The position numbers and the translations under genes are program-made. Shown in pieces: positions 31,262 to 42,179 of a stretch of 64,000 bases of DNA. The notes under the pieces are model-generated. The model had not been told where the DNA came from and made no database searches. It saw only the letters and a program-made list of their open reading frames with translations. This DNA comes from Euglena gracilis (Eukaryota > Euglenida > Euglenophyceae > Euglenales). The stretch lies in contig CP154954.1 in assembly GCA_039621445.1 (NCBI GenBank), forward strand, positions 75,528,634-75,592,633, read 5' to 3'. Numbering within the stretch: position 1 is the first letter of the stretch; each line of letters opens with the position of its first letter.

Positions 31262-32530
31262 TGGTGGCAAATGGGCCAAAAGGGCGCCAGAGGTCGACAC
31301 GCCCGTAAACGGCCGCGGCAGGCGGTCGTCTTGCAGCCCGGAATGGGCCGATGGGAGCCAAAAGTGACGTTTCCTGGGCGTACTCACGGATGTGGTGTTT
31401 TGGGCCTGCCGGGTGATAAGTGCTGAGTTTTTCGCACGCCGGCCGCGGCGGAAAAGGGGTCTCCGTGTCTGCGATCCTTCGCCACCATCAGGCGAAGGGC
31501 GCCGGAGGTCGACACGCCCGAAAGCGGCCACGGCGGGCGGTCGTCTTGCAACCCGGAATGGGCCGATGGGAGCCAAAAGTGACGTTTGGTGGGCGTACGT
31601 CACGGACGTGGTGTTATGTGGCCCCCTGGAGGTAAATGCTGCGTTTTTCGCACGCTGGCCGCGGCGGAAAAGGGGTCTCCGTGTCTGCGATCCTTCGCCA
31701 CCATCAGGCGAAGGGCGCCGGAGGTCGAGACGCCCGAAAGCCGCCGCGGCGGGCGGTCGTCTTGCAGACCGGAATGGGCCGATGGGAGCCCAAAATGACG
31801 TTTCCTGGACGTACGTCACGGACGTGGTGTTTTGCGGCCCCCTGGAGGTAAGTGCTGCGTTTTTTGCACGCCGGCCGCGGCGGAAAAGGGGTCTCCGTGT
31901 CTGCGATCCTTCGCCACCATCAGGCGAAGTGTGCCGGAGGTCGACACGCCCGAAAACGGCCGCGGCGGGCGGTCGTCTTGCAGCCCGGAATGGGCCGATG
32001 GGAGCCAAAAGTGACGTTTCCTGGGCGTACGTCACGGACGTGGTGTTTTGGGCCTGCCGGTGATAAGTGCTGCGTTTTTCGCACGCCGGCCACGGCGGAA
32101 AAGGGGTCTCCATGTCTGCGATCCTTCTCCACCATCAGGCGAAGGGCGCCAGAGGTCGACACGCCCGTAAACGGCCGCGGCAGGCGGTCGTCTTGCAGCC
32201 CGGAATGGGCCGATGGGAGCCAAAAGTGACGTTTCCTGGGCGTACTCACGGATGTGGTGTTTTGGGCCTGCCGGGTGATAAGTGCTGCGTTTTTCGCACG
32301 CCGGCCGCGGCGGAAAAGGGGTCTCCGTGTCTGCGATCCTTCGCCACCATCAGGCGAAGGGCGCCGGAGGTCGACACGCCCGAAAGCGGCCGCGGCGGGC
32401 GGTCGTCTTGCAACCCGGAATGGGCCGATGGGAGCCAAAAGTGACGTTTGGTGGGCGTACGTCACGGACATGGTGTTTTGTGGCCCCCTGGAGGTAAGTG
32501 CTGCGTTTTTCGCACGCCGGCCGCGGCGGG
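31262..32530. repeat. 216-bp GC-rich satellite, six units
   Basis: Unit length 215-216 bp, anchored by CGGTCGTCTTGCAGCCCGGA and GAAAAGGGGTCTCCGTGTCT. Because 216 is a multiple of three, long open frames exist on both strands; none resembles a known protein. Units differ between a GGGCCTGCCGGGTGATAAG and a GGCCCCCTGGAGGTAAG version. Confidence 0.85.
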
Positions 32531-32676
32531 GGACAAAAGCGACCAAAAATGGCCAAAAATGGCCAAAAGTGGCCAAAAGTGACCAAAAGTGGCAACATGA
32601 GCCAGATGAGCCAGAAAAATCTCAACATCTGGGATAAAAATGAGCCTAATTCCGACATCAATTAGAAAAAAAGTTG

Positions 32677-32811
32677 CGCGGTCGGCTGCGGTCGGCTGCG
32701 GTCGGCTGCGGTCGGCACCCCACCTATGACAGTCCTGAAACCCGCGGTCGGCCGCGGTCGGCTGCGGTCAGCTGCGGTCGGCTGCGGTCGGCTGCGGTCG
32801 GCATAGGTGCC
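32677..32811. repeat. Decamer-repeat element, copy 4
   Basis: CACCTATGAC and GCATAGGTGCC enclose GGCTGCGGTC units (32742-32803); a further array lies just outside at 32677-32716. Confidence 0.6.
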
Positions 32812-33684
32812 TGGACGGGGGGTCGAAAAACGCTCATTTTCGGCTCGAAAACACTTCTTCCGGGTCCGGGAGGCCAAAAAAAGCATGGTTTTGGGCAAAA
32901 AAAAAATCGATTTTTTTCGACTTTCGACTAAGTTCCCCAGTGGAAAAAATGTACAAAATGGCCAAAATCGGCCGAAAAACGGCCGTACCTCGGGCTAGGC
33001 GGGGAGTTGCGGGGAAATCGAAATACCAGCAGATGGGGCGTTCCAAAGGCTTCAAATTAGGTCTCCGGACATTTCCTTTGATTTGGCTTCATTTTGGAGA
33101 TATTTTGAAAATTGACATTTTTTTTGGCCGAAATGGCAGAGTCCAAAAGGGGGGGCCTTGAAAAGGGGGGCGGGCCGATCCTACCCAGTTTGGACCCCTT
33201 CGCGCGTGAATAACTCGGGCCTGGCGGGGAGTTGGGGGTCAAACCCAGGTGATTCGGAAACCAGAAATCCAGTCGCTTGCGACTAAAAAAATTTTTTCGG
33301 GAATGGGGCCGGGATCATGGGAATAATCCGCCGGTTACCGAGGTGGCCCCGAGGGGGGGGGGAGGGGGGGTTTCCCCCAGGGGTAAGCTTCGCTCTTACG
33401 CATAAAAAGGGATAAGAGCTCAGCGACCCCCCCCCTACCATCTACCTCAACACCGAAGGGCTTCCCATCCATCCCTGCCGGTGCCTGCCTCCCCAGAAAA
33501 ATTTGCCTTGAAAATGTTCATTTTCTGGCCATGGAGCCCTTGGCGGGGGGGGCTAAAGCACTACCCACCTCAAAAGCCGAAAATGCTTTGCCCCTCGTGC
33601 TTAGCCCCCCTGGGGGGGGGGCTTCCTTAAAAAGAAGGCTGGGGGGGGGAGTGGTGATGGCAAATGGAAAAAACAATGAAATAA

Positions 33685-33795
33685 CGTCCTCCAAACACGT
33701 CGTCGTCGACGTGTTTGGAGTCGACGTGTTTGGAGTCGACAACGACGTGACTTGTCGACTCACGAGTTAACGCGAGTCGACGTTAACTCGTCATT
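33685..33795. other. Two adjacent perfect hairpins
   Basis: First: CTCCAAACACGTCG pairs with CGACGTGTTTGGAG around a 4-base loop, with a second copy of the right arm following. Second: ACGAGTTAACG pairs with CGTTAACTCGT around an 8-base loop. The cluster also holds repeated GTCGAC sites. Confidence 0.7.
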
Positions 33796-34104
33796 CTGTT
33801 CAAAATCAAAATTTTGGGGGTTTGGGAGGATTGTACTTTGGACCAACAAATCCCTTAAAACTCACCACCATTTCACTCAGAGAGACAGGTTTCCTTCGTT
33901 TGACGCCCGCAAGGCACTTTGCAATCCATGACATGATGTAATTTGACGAGTGGTTCCTCGCGGGACTTCGCCGGTGCCACAATGCAATCAAAAAAAGAAG
34001 CCGAACGGACAAGAGGCGTCAATGCGCCAAACTTGCCCACCTCTTTCTGGGCATGCCAGCACCAGTGCCCCCCCTCCCCCGCAGCGGTGGGTCACTTCCC
34101 CCGA

Positions 34105-34186
34105 TTGTCCTTGCCGAGGTGGCGGAGGTAGTAGCTGCAGGCGAGGCTGGACAGGCACAGCGCCCCACCGGCCTGGCACGTCAGCT
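34105..34186 (-). CDS. Second SLC18-like gene, TM12 exon
   Basis: Encodes QLTCQAGGALCLSSLACSYY and LRHLGKD, paralogous to E17 of the first gene. Follows CTGGGGCC. The 3' end is not fixed. Confidence 0.75.
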
Positions 34187-36690
34187 GGCCCCAGGGACCA
34201 ACATCCCGGCGCCGGAGCACGACCACGGCGGTGGGGTGGAATTTGGAACACAAAATATCTCACCCCCAAGCCTAATGAACACCAAAATGATAATTCAGAA
34301 AACCCAGACGGGGGACGTCCACTGGGTGGAAACAAGATAAAAATATACCTGCATTCCAAAAAAAATGCCTTGGAGAGGAAAGATCCAAGGGACAGCAGCA
34401 GCAAAGAAAAGTTGTTTCCACCTCCACACCACCTGCAGCATTGGAGTCAAAATGCAACGTGCAAACAAAAGCCTCAAACTCAGCAACTGGTCGAGCAATC
34501 AAAAGACACACACACTTGCGCTGGACAATATTTACAATGAATTTGAACTCAATTTCATTCTGGGCTCCTTTCACGGACAAAAAATATGCTGCCGTTCCAC
34601 AGGAGGTTGGACGAGGATGAAAATGGAAAATGGCCGGCAGCCTGGCTTCGGCAGGAGTGGGTTGCCACTTGGGGGTCAGAGTCCCTGGCTGGAAAGAGAA
34701 CAGGCCGCTCAGCAGGGACCCAAGGAGGGGCCCGCTGCAGAGAATGTCGGACCTGGAAGCCTTCTGGAGCCCCTTCCGGAGCGGGGGTTTGGGGCAAATG
34801 CTCACAAAAGCAAAACAGGAAACCCAGGTGCTACAGAGGGGTCCATCCAGTGCTCGAAGGGCAGGCAACCGCCGCCATTTAAATGCGCAGTGCCCAAACG
34901 GTGCACAGTGCCCAAATAAGTGTCACACTCCCGAGGGCCCGAAAATGAAATCCAAAAAAATTGCGCATCTCCCAAAAGAAGCCAATTTTTAATGAAACGC
35001 TTTCAGATGGTGCCCAAATATCGTGCAACACCCCTGAGGGTCCAACTATGGTCCAAAAAATGTGTGCACTCCATGGGAGGCTTTCTCAGGGGATCGGACG
35101 CCCCTCGGTCCAGCAAGGGGCCCCCCTCTCGAACAGTGGCGATGTCTGTGTGACCGATTTTTCGGCCTGGTGAGAAGCGTAGGACCTAAAATAATTGACC
35201 CCCAAAGGCCATTTTGGGCATTTTTGGACAAAGATTTACCCAAAAATGCCCAAACTTTTGGCCAGAAGTGGCAAAAAGAAAAATTTGACCTTTTTGGGGG
35301 GGTCCCGGGTACGCCCTCTGCGTCGAACCTGGGAGGAGGGTTGTCCGGACCACACCATTGTTTACCGACCCCCAGATGCAGTTCGATATAAGTGTGGCTG
35401 GGGGGGGGGTCGGACCCCCTGGTCTGGGGGGGGGGACACCCCCCACCTCAACAGTGGCGCTGTTTGAGTGACTGGTTGGTCTGGAAATCATGCACAGCCA
35501 CCCATTAATACCCAGCAGCGGGGCGCCTGGGCTAATTCTTGTTATCAATTCTAACCTTAATAACCCTAACCCAATTCATCTGCATTCAATTGTGTCAAAT
35601 ATTACTTGTATTTAAGCCCACTTTATTGTGTCTGCCATTGGAAACAATCCCTGGGCCCATGATCATTCCCATAGATGTGGAAATGTCCGCCATGCTGTAC
35701 ACCACTGGCAGCGTCGCATGGCTAAGCCCAACAGCCAACACAATAAAATGGGGAGTGGCAGGAATTCCGTTTCACGATGTGGTAATTTGCACACCGTTCT
35801 TTTGATGTAAGAAACCATTCACTCACTGTTTTCACCCGAGGAAACCGGTCAGTCGCCAGCCAGGGGAGGTGGGTCAGCCACTCTGGAAATCCAAGGGAAA
35901 AATGACCACAAAAAAGGCCAAAAATTCTGGTGACTCGGGCGCCGGGCGCTTCAGCGGCTTTTTTGCCGACCCTGTCTGGGCCAAAAACCACTCAATAAAA
36001 AACCAGTCAGTCATCCCCCGGGGGTCGGGGCGACCCTGACCCTAACCCTAACCCTAACCCTAACCCTAACCCTAACCCTAAATGATTTGATGGGGGGAAA
36101 AGTTGCCATAAGTTTCCACCCCCGGTGGGAATAAAAAAATTGGGAAAACAATTTTAACAACTATGCAAAAAAAAGCCGGAAATAATTTTGGGATTTTTTT
36201 CGACTTAAGAAATTGTGGGTTTTCAACAAAGAATGGGAAAATTCTGAAGAAATTGTTGGGTACATGCGTAGAAGACAGCTCCCTACAAGGAGATGGTTTC
36301 CCGGTGGACAATCACTTGGGTGGGGGGAAGGCGTAAAATGAAATATCCGCGGACCCAAAATCGGGTCAAGAGTGCCCCATTTTCTGGGCTTCCAGCGCTG
36401 TCGTTGCTCCCTCCCAAAAATGTGTGAAATCTTTGAAGCAAGTTGGCCAGTACAGAAGATAAAAAATTAATTTGCCAGAGAGAACAATTCCCAGGAAGAA
36501 CAATTCCCAGGTAGGTGCCCCCCAAAAAAGAACATTTTTTTGCATCTCCAAAATGCCAGAGGCCATGTGACACTGCTCACGCCGTAGCCTTTGCTGCCTT
36601 GCATCTCCACAATGTCGCTGGCATGCCTGCCCCGGAGGCTCAACGAGAAAGGTAAACAAGAAACACAGGAAACTGGAGACCACCTGGCCT
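34105..36690 (-). CDS. Second SLC18-like transporter gene, 3' part
   Basis: Four exons on the minus strand encode the last quarter of a transporter paralogous to the 1.9-25-kb gene: loop 10-11, TM11 and TM12. Joined by the CAG/CTG rule they read EMQGSKGYGVVYSMADISTS, then MGMIMGPLLGSLLSGLF, then SFQLTCQAGGALCLSSLACS and YYLR. From the GP of TM11 to the LR closing TM12 this is 36 residues, as in animal VMATs and as in the first gene. Exon phases match at all three joins. Earlier exons must lie above 36.7 kb; one candidate is at 56.3 kb. The downstream end is not fixed. Confidence 0.75.
34187..34690 (-). other. Nonconventional intron
   Basis: Starts AGCCAGGGA and ends GTCCCTGGGGCC; CCAGGGAC pairs with GTCCCTGG. 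In frame. Confidence 0.8.
34691..34732 (-). CDS. Second SLC18-like gene, GPLLG exon
   Basis: 42 nt encoding GPLLGSLLSGLFSF. Found because the rule predicted an in-frame exon between the TM11 start and TM12. Confidence 0.85.
34733..35656 (-). other. Nonconventional intron
   Basis: Starts GCCCAGGGA and ends CTGCAGCG; the join ATCATGG-GGCCCC is in frame. Confidence 0.8.
35657..35703 (-). CDS. Second SLC18-like gene, TM11 exon
   Basis: 47 nt encoding VYSMADISTSMGMIM, matching VYSLADISTSLGMVL of the first gene. Follows CTGCCAGT and precedes GCCCAGGGA. Confidence 0.85.
35704..36578 (-). other. Nonconventional intron with 18-bp terminal inverted repeat
   Basis: Starts GAGCAGTGTCACATGGCC and ends AGCCATGCGACGCTGCCAGT. 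The ends pair over about 18 bases, the mismatches being mostly transitions. It contains the CCCTAA tract at 36033-36081. Confidence 0.85.
36033..36081. repeat. Interstitial CCCTAA tract
   Basis: Seven to eight CCCTAA units (complement TTAGGG), far from any sequence end and inside a transporter intron. Confidence 0.9.
36579..36690 (-). CDS. Second SLC18-like gene, exon before TM11
   Basis: Clear coding near the 3' end: ASDIVEMQGSKGYG, matching ADVVELRGSERYG of the first gene. The exon ends at GGCGT before GAGCAGTGTC. The 5' border is uncertain; the TM10 region here is not well preserved in this frame. Confidence 0.6.
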
Positions 36691-37429
36691 GCAATAAACA
36701 TAAAAGTGCGAACACCAAGCACCAACTTATTAAAAACAAGGATTTTGGGGGCTCTTGAAAGCACGAGAGGGGGGCATTGCAAAACATGGAAAAAGTCATC
36801 TCACTGTGTACCCCCATGTACATGTGCGTATTCCTATCACCCTCGGGAAACTAGACAGGTGGGCCGGAATTGGGGACCCTTACATCCTACACTGACAGAA
36901 TGGCTGGTAAACGGGGACCCTGGCAGTTTCCCGGGCGGGACCCTGACAGGATGTCAGGCATGACAGTTGGAGGCTGATTCACAGGTGAATGGTTGTACAA
37001 TCTCTGTGACGATCACAAACGCCCTTGTGAAATGGCATGCGTTGGCTGGGCGGCATTGAGCCTCTATCAGCCATGCAATGATATTTTTTGGTTGGGAAAA
37101 AGACAGGCCGTTGGGAAGAGGCCTGAGCCTGGTGAAATGTGTATGTTTTGCCCAAATGTACAACTTTTTTGCTATTGATTTTGGTGGAGGCCATGTGGAT
37201 TATCTACTCCCATACATATTTAACGCAATAATGGATGTCTTTGATAAAACAGAAGAATTTAGGAGAACATTCTCCTGACGATGAGAGAAAATACTGGATC
37301 TGTGCACTGGAGAAATGGCGGCAAGCGTCGACCTGCGGGCTGCCCTGGCAACAATAATATAGACCATGTCACCGTGGCGCAACAGAAGCCTGTAAGAATG
37401 TCTTACGGGAGGACAGGGTCGATCCAAAT

Positions 37430-38020
37430 ACCAGCAAGGTGTTCCCGTGGTTGGAAGCCAATGGAGACCTGGCGGTAGTCAGGTCGCTGCAGGTGGCATC
37501 CACACGTTGGTTCATTCAGCACAGTCACTGTTGATGGTGGTGAATGGACGATGGTGTTAATTCGCTGCAGCTGCAAGACGGTGGCTAGCTGTTCACAGCA
37601 GCACGTACTGGTCGCATGTGGTGATGATGGCCTAATGCCGAAGCAGGGAAACAGACGAGTTGCCCACCTGTACCTGTCGCCGTCGAACCTCGTGAAAGGG
37701 CAATTGCTTGAACGTGTGCTGTAAGGTGCCAACAATAGAGTGGTGAGCTGCTGGTTGGCACACCTGCCGTTCTGACTGTGATAAAATTACCACAATGATA
37801 CGGACTCAAGGAACGCCTCCGGACCCAATGATCCTGAATTGATAGAAAATGTTTTTCCCATGAAAAAGGCTTTTTTTGTGTTCTATCCAGACAGTTCTGG
37901 CGTGCCTCATCTGCTGGTCCATTTGCACCATCCATCTTGGAGACAGCAAAGAGTCGTTGCGCCGATTGCAGGATACTTATCCAGAGGCGAATCTGTGTGA
38001 GACGGCCACAAATTTTGAGC
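37430..38020 (+). pseudogene. Duplicated unidentified coding remnant, copy 1
   Basis: A plus-strand frame without an ATG is open from about 37466 to 37722, encoding SFSTVTVDGGEWTMVLIRCS, then CKTVASCSQQHVLVACGDDG and NRRVAHLYLSPSNLVKGQLL, then stops. Homology to 41690-42170 continues beyond the stop (PDSSG region near 37890). No family is recognised. Probably a gene or element remnant. Confidence 0.4.
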
Positions 38021-38042
38021 CGCGGTGATCCTCATCAAATTA

Positions 38043-38090
38043 CATCATCATCGTCGTCGTCGTCGTCGTCGTCGTCATCATCATCATCTC
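38043..38090. repeat. (CGT/CAT)n trinucleotide tract
   Basis: About 15 units of TCG and TCA in direct array. Confidence 0.9.
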
Positions 38091-38689
38091 TATGCAAATT
38101 TAAAAAATGGATCGGCTCAGGAGAAATAAATCGGGGAGAAACTTGTCTTGGATGAGGACGACGGGCACGAAGCGTGACCAGATGAGAGAAAGGAAAGAGT
38201 AACTAACCCATAACCAGGCTGGCAAGCGGACCCCGAAGACGGACATCATCCACATGTGTAAAAGAGCCAAAATAAATTTGACTGCATGCACCCTCAAAAT
38301 GCAGTCGCTCATGAAAAGGTTGGGTAGCAACATGCACTACAGCTTTCCAGAAAAGCGGTCACACAAATTTTGGATGTTGCTTCAAGGTATGATCATTGAA
38401 TGTATTAATTATAAATATATTGTAAATATATTATTTTTTCAGTCGTGGTGGTGGGGTGTATGAAGGGTTCTTTCACTTTCTCCAGCAATCTCCATATCAT
38501 CAAGGGTACCATCAATTTCAGAAAGACTCCTGAAAGTCCCCACCAAATTGTGGCGCATACAAAACCTTATGCAGCGATGGCCACAACAAAAAAAAACGGC
38601 CATGTTACTCTAGCGCTCACTTCAAACATAACAAGTTGTTTGCTGTGGTGCAGCTGGTGAGGTGGTCATGGTGAAAAAAGACATTCCCC

Positions 38690-39050
38690 CGCCGGAAGAA
38701 AAATTTCCCCTTTTTGGCTTCCTCAAGGAGGGGGGGGTGGGGGGTCCGGACCCTCCTCCCAACATCTGGGGGGGGTCCGGACCCCCCTACCACCTTACCC
38801 CCCAGGGGGGTCATGACCCCCCCCCTACCACCTACCTCGTAACCGAAGGGCTTCCCATCCATCCCTGGACCCCCCCCGCCATCGAGGAGGCGGGGGTCGA
38901 CTCCCCCACCCACAATGGCACCCCTCAAAGAAAATCCCTTCAGCCCCAAGGTGACGAAGGAGTTTTTTGACCAAAAACCGGCGCCCCTAAAATTACGGGA
39001 AGGCCTGGGGGTCGACCCCCCACCCACCACCCATAGGTTGCGGGTGAGGA
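38690..39050. repeat. C/G-run repeat shared with 33.4 kb
   Basis: The block CGAAGGGCTTCCCATCCATC with flanking CCCCCTACCA occurs here (38815-38870) and at 33423-33480. Surrounding runs of G and C pair with each other. Apart from this and the next repeat, 38.1-40.9 kb shows no recognisable gene. Confidence 0.5.
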
Positions 39051-39357
39051 AACTCTGTGGTGTTTGGAAAACATGTAGCCAGAAAAAATTTTCTTCGATC
39101 GATAAAAATGGAGCTCAGGGTTTATGGTTTAAAACATTAAGAAATTTATTATTGAATTGTGTGATGTGGTTGAATGCAGTGTTGCCAGGTCGACTTTATG
39201 CAGCCCTTCTTTCCCTTTCTTGCAATCATCTGACAGGTTGGCCATTACCGGGAGCTGACAACTTTGTACCATAAAATATAGGTCGGTTCCAGGACCCGGG
39301 ACTGCACAATTTGGACAATACCGGGACTATGACAGCCAACCGGGCGGCACCACGCCC

Positions 39358-39500
39358 AGGGGTTTTTTTAAGACCGGGGGGGTCCCCCCCCACCCACCCA
39401 CCCCCTGGGGCCCCCCGGGGGGGGGGGGTCCCGGGGGACCCACAAAAAAATGGCCGAAAATTGCGAAAAATGCTAAAAATAGTCCACGACTAAAAAAACC
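39358..39500. repeat. Poly-T/poly-A bounded repeat, copy 2
   Basis: Short copy: GGGGTTTTTTTAAGACC at the left and CTAAAAAAACCC at the right. Confidence 0.55.
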
Positions 39501-40939
39501 CGGACCACGCCGGACTTTTGCGCATTCTTGGATTGACTACCTAACCCCACCAGGGAACTGTGTCCAGACAAATCAGTGAATACAGAGGGGGGGGGTAAGC
39601 AAGATAAAAACACTGTCCCTTATTTTGGACCTAGCGTCTCAAAATGTTGGCATTTTTTTTATATACGGTATTAAGCTGCATCTGAATTTCACCGTGCTTC
39701 TGCATCTGTCAGAGGCAGAGAAGAGAGATATCGTGAATGTAATATCTCCAGCCAGGGTTCACCAATCCTCTCCTACCTCACGTCCTTGTTCAGGTGGTGC
39801 ACCTGGAGGTGATGAGGCAAGCGCACCGGGCGGTGAAGCTGGAGGCACAAGTTGAAACGTGGTTTGGGGGTCCACCGGGGGATTTCGGAAGAGCAAATGT
39901 CTGGTCTGCAAACACTTTCCAACCCAGACACTGCGCTGGCCGGCGAACCAGAGGAACCAGAGGGTGAAGAGGGACAACAAACGTCGTCGATTACTTCATG
40001 TTCCAGAATTGGCGCTGAGAATTTTTGTTTCACGGCAGGGATTGAGAACGGTAGGTACTCTAACAAAGGTGGTAGGGAGTAAGTCTGTGGAGCATTCACA
40101 GGGGGATAAATGTTGTTGTTTAGGAGATTCAGCCACAGGGGGGCCAGATTGGGAAAGAAACTTCCGACACAGGTTGGCTCAAGCAGCCAAAAAAAAAAAC
40201 GATCCTACGCAATAAACCGGCCCCGGGAGGGTGCTTTCTCAACATGGTATGCAGTGGTTCCTCCTTCAGCCTTCAGCTGGAAATTTCAGGTTGGAAATCC
40301 CAGGAATGATATGACCAGTTTTAAAATCACTAAAGTGACAGTTTCACAGTGTCACCTTTGTGAGTTGATCCAGGAATACATTGAAAGATCAGACACCAGA
40401 GAGCAGTGGCCGAGGAATCAGTTGTGACCAGGGAGCCTCGTGCACAAAATGACGGCCTCACAACAGGAGGTGTGCTAAGACTTTCATTGATAAAATAATC
40501 TGCAAGGAACCTCCTGTGGATGAGACGAGAGTTCAAATGTGTGCCAAATACAAGCGAAGCACTAAAAGACGATGTGCTCAAAACAATTATGATCTGTTGG
40601 GGGGGGGTGGATTTCCTTGGCAAGTGAGAGAGGGTCCAGAGTCGGCCAGAATGGCCTAAAATCAATGCATTTGGCCAATAATTAAAAAAAAATGCCGTTC
40701 CCAGGTGGTCCACTTTCGACCAGGCCAACCCCCTACCCCGTGCCAGTTAATCACTCTGGAAAAAAAACTCAATTCCCACCATGGGAGGGTGGGTTCGGGC
40801 ACACCTTAAGCAATAATATGATCCGAACCCCTCCATTCCAGCAGTTCGGGAGGTGGGGAGGACATCCACCCCTCCCAACCCAAACCACACACACCCTGCT
40901 TGCATTGAACCCTGGCCATTAACCTCCAGTTAAACAAGA

Positions 40940-42170
40940 ACATCATGATCATCATCAACTGTCGCACGGCTGGTCCATTCACACTGCTGTTGCTGCGACC
41001 AGCTGTTGTCTGCCAGCTATCGACTAATACGCTACCTGAACAGACTGTCAAAAGACAATTGGTCAATGCCGGTGCCATTGCATTGCTTAATCCTGACACT
41101 GAAGAGGTGCAAACCCGTTTCATGCATTGGTGTCTGAAATTCAACTGGGACCAACAATGCCTAAATGGCGATTGACTGCTCATCACTCTCAACTGGCAGC
41201 CGACTGGTCGCTGAGCAAGAGGGTTGCAGAAATGGAACAACGGGCTCATGGCCTGCTTCAGTTCCATTGGCTACTCAGACCGAATGGAGTGCCATTTCAG
41301 CGTGACATTTGACAACACACGCTCAATTATTCACGGTCTGGCACCAGAGACCACCCTGGATCCATTGCTGGTCAAGATGCATCATCGGGTTGAACACCGA
41401 GTCAACCGATGATGATGGAGGCGAAGCTGTTGTTGTGCCTGACATTATGAAGCTGGCGGTTTGACTTGCGATGGCACAGAAAGAGGCTGCACCAAGACCC
41501 TTGCAGCATCGGCAGATCAATACTAGTTGGTATCACACCTCAACGAAAGGTTATCTATCAGATTGTGCTGTGGAAATAAAGGCTGCAGTCGTTTCCGACT
41601 TAATGCATCAACTTGAGACATGTACAATCAGCTGTTTGTGTGCTGCCAGTGTTCAGGTTGGGAGGAAAGCGTCAATCCCTTAGCAATATCAGCTCGGTGT
41701 TGCGGTGATTGTAGCCCCAATGGAGACCTGGCGGCAATCAGGTCGCTGCTGTCATCCACACATTGGCACCTCAGCGCAGTCACCATTGATGAGGGTGAAT
41801 AGATGTTGGTGGCATTTCGCTGCAGCTGCCAGTTGCAAGATGGTGGCAAGCTGTTCACACCAGCACATACTGGTCGTATATGATGATAAACTGATGCCGA
41901 AGTAAAGAAACAGACGAGTTGTGCACCCTTGCCTGTCGCAATTGAACCTGGTGACAAGGCAGTAGCTCAGACGTGTGCTGGAAGGTGCCAGCAATCGAAT
42001 GGTGAGCTGCTGGTTGGCAGACCTGCCGATCTAGTTGTGAGAAAACTACGACAGTATTTGAATAAGTACTCAAATAAGGCCCTCCAGAGCCAATGCACCT
42101 GAATTGATGGGACAGACGCTTTCTCCATGAAAATGACTTTCCTCTTGTTCCATCCAGACAATCGTTCTGG
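40940..42170 (+). pseudogene. Decayed coding region including copy 2 of the 37.4-kb remnant
   Basis: Broken plus-strand frames in order: TLPEQTVKRQLVNAGAIALL with FMHWCLKFNW (to 41173), then SVTFDNTRSIIHGL (about 41300), then SWYHTSTKGYLSDCAVEIKA (about 41530), then the part homologous to 37430-38020 (41690-42170), here interrupted by stops (SCKMVASCSHQHILVVYDDK). It may be one old gene; no family recognised. Confidence 0.4.
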
Positions 42171-42179
42171 TGTCATGTG

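Noticed and set aside
31259-32576. 223- to 284-codon frames on both strands.
   Set aside because: Explained by the 216-bp satellite; no protein family resemblance.
36033-36081. True chromosome end.
   Set aside because: Only 49 bp, with unique and coding sequence on both sides.
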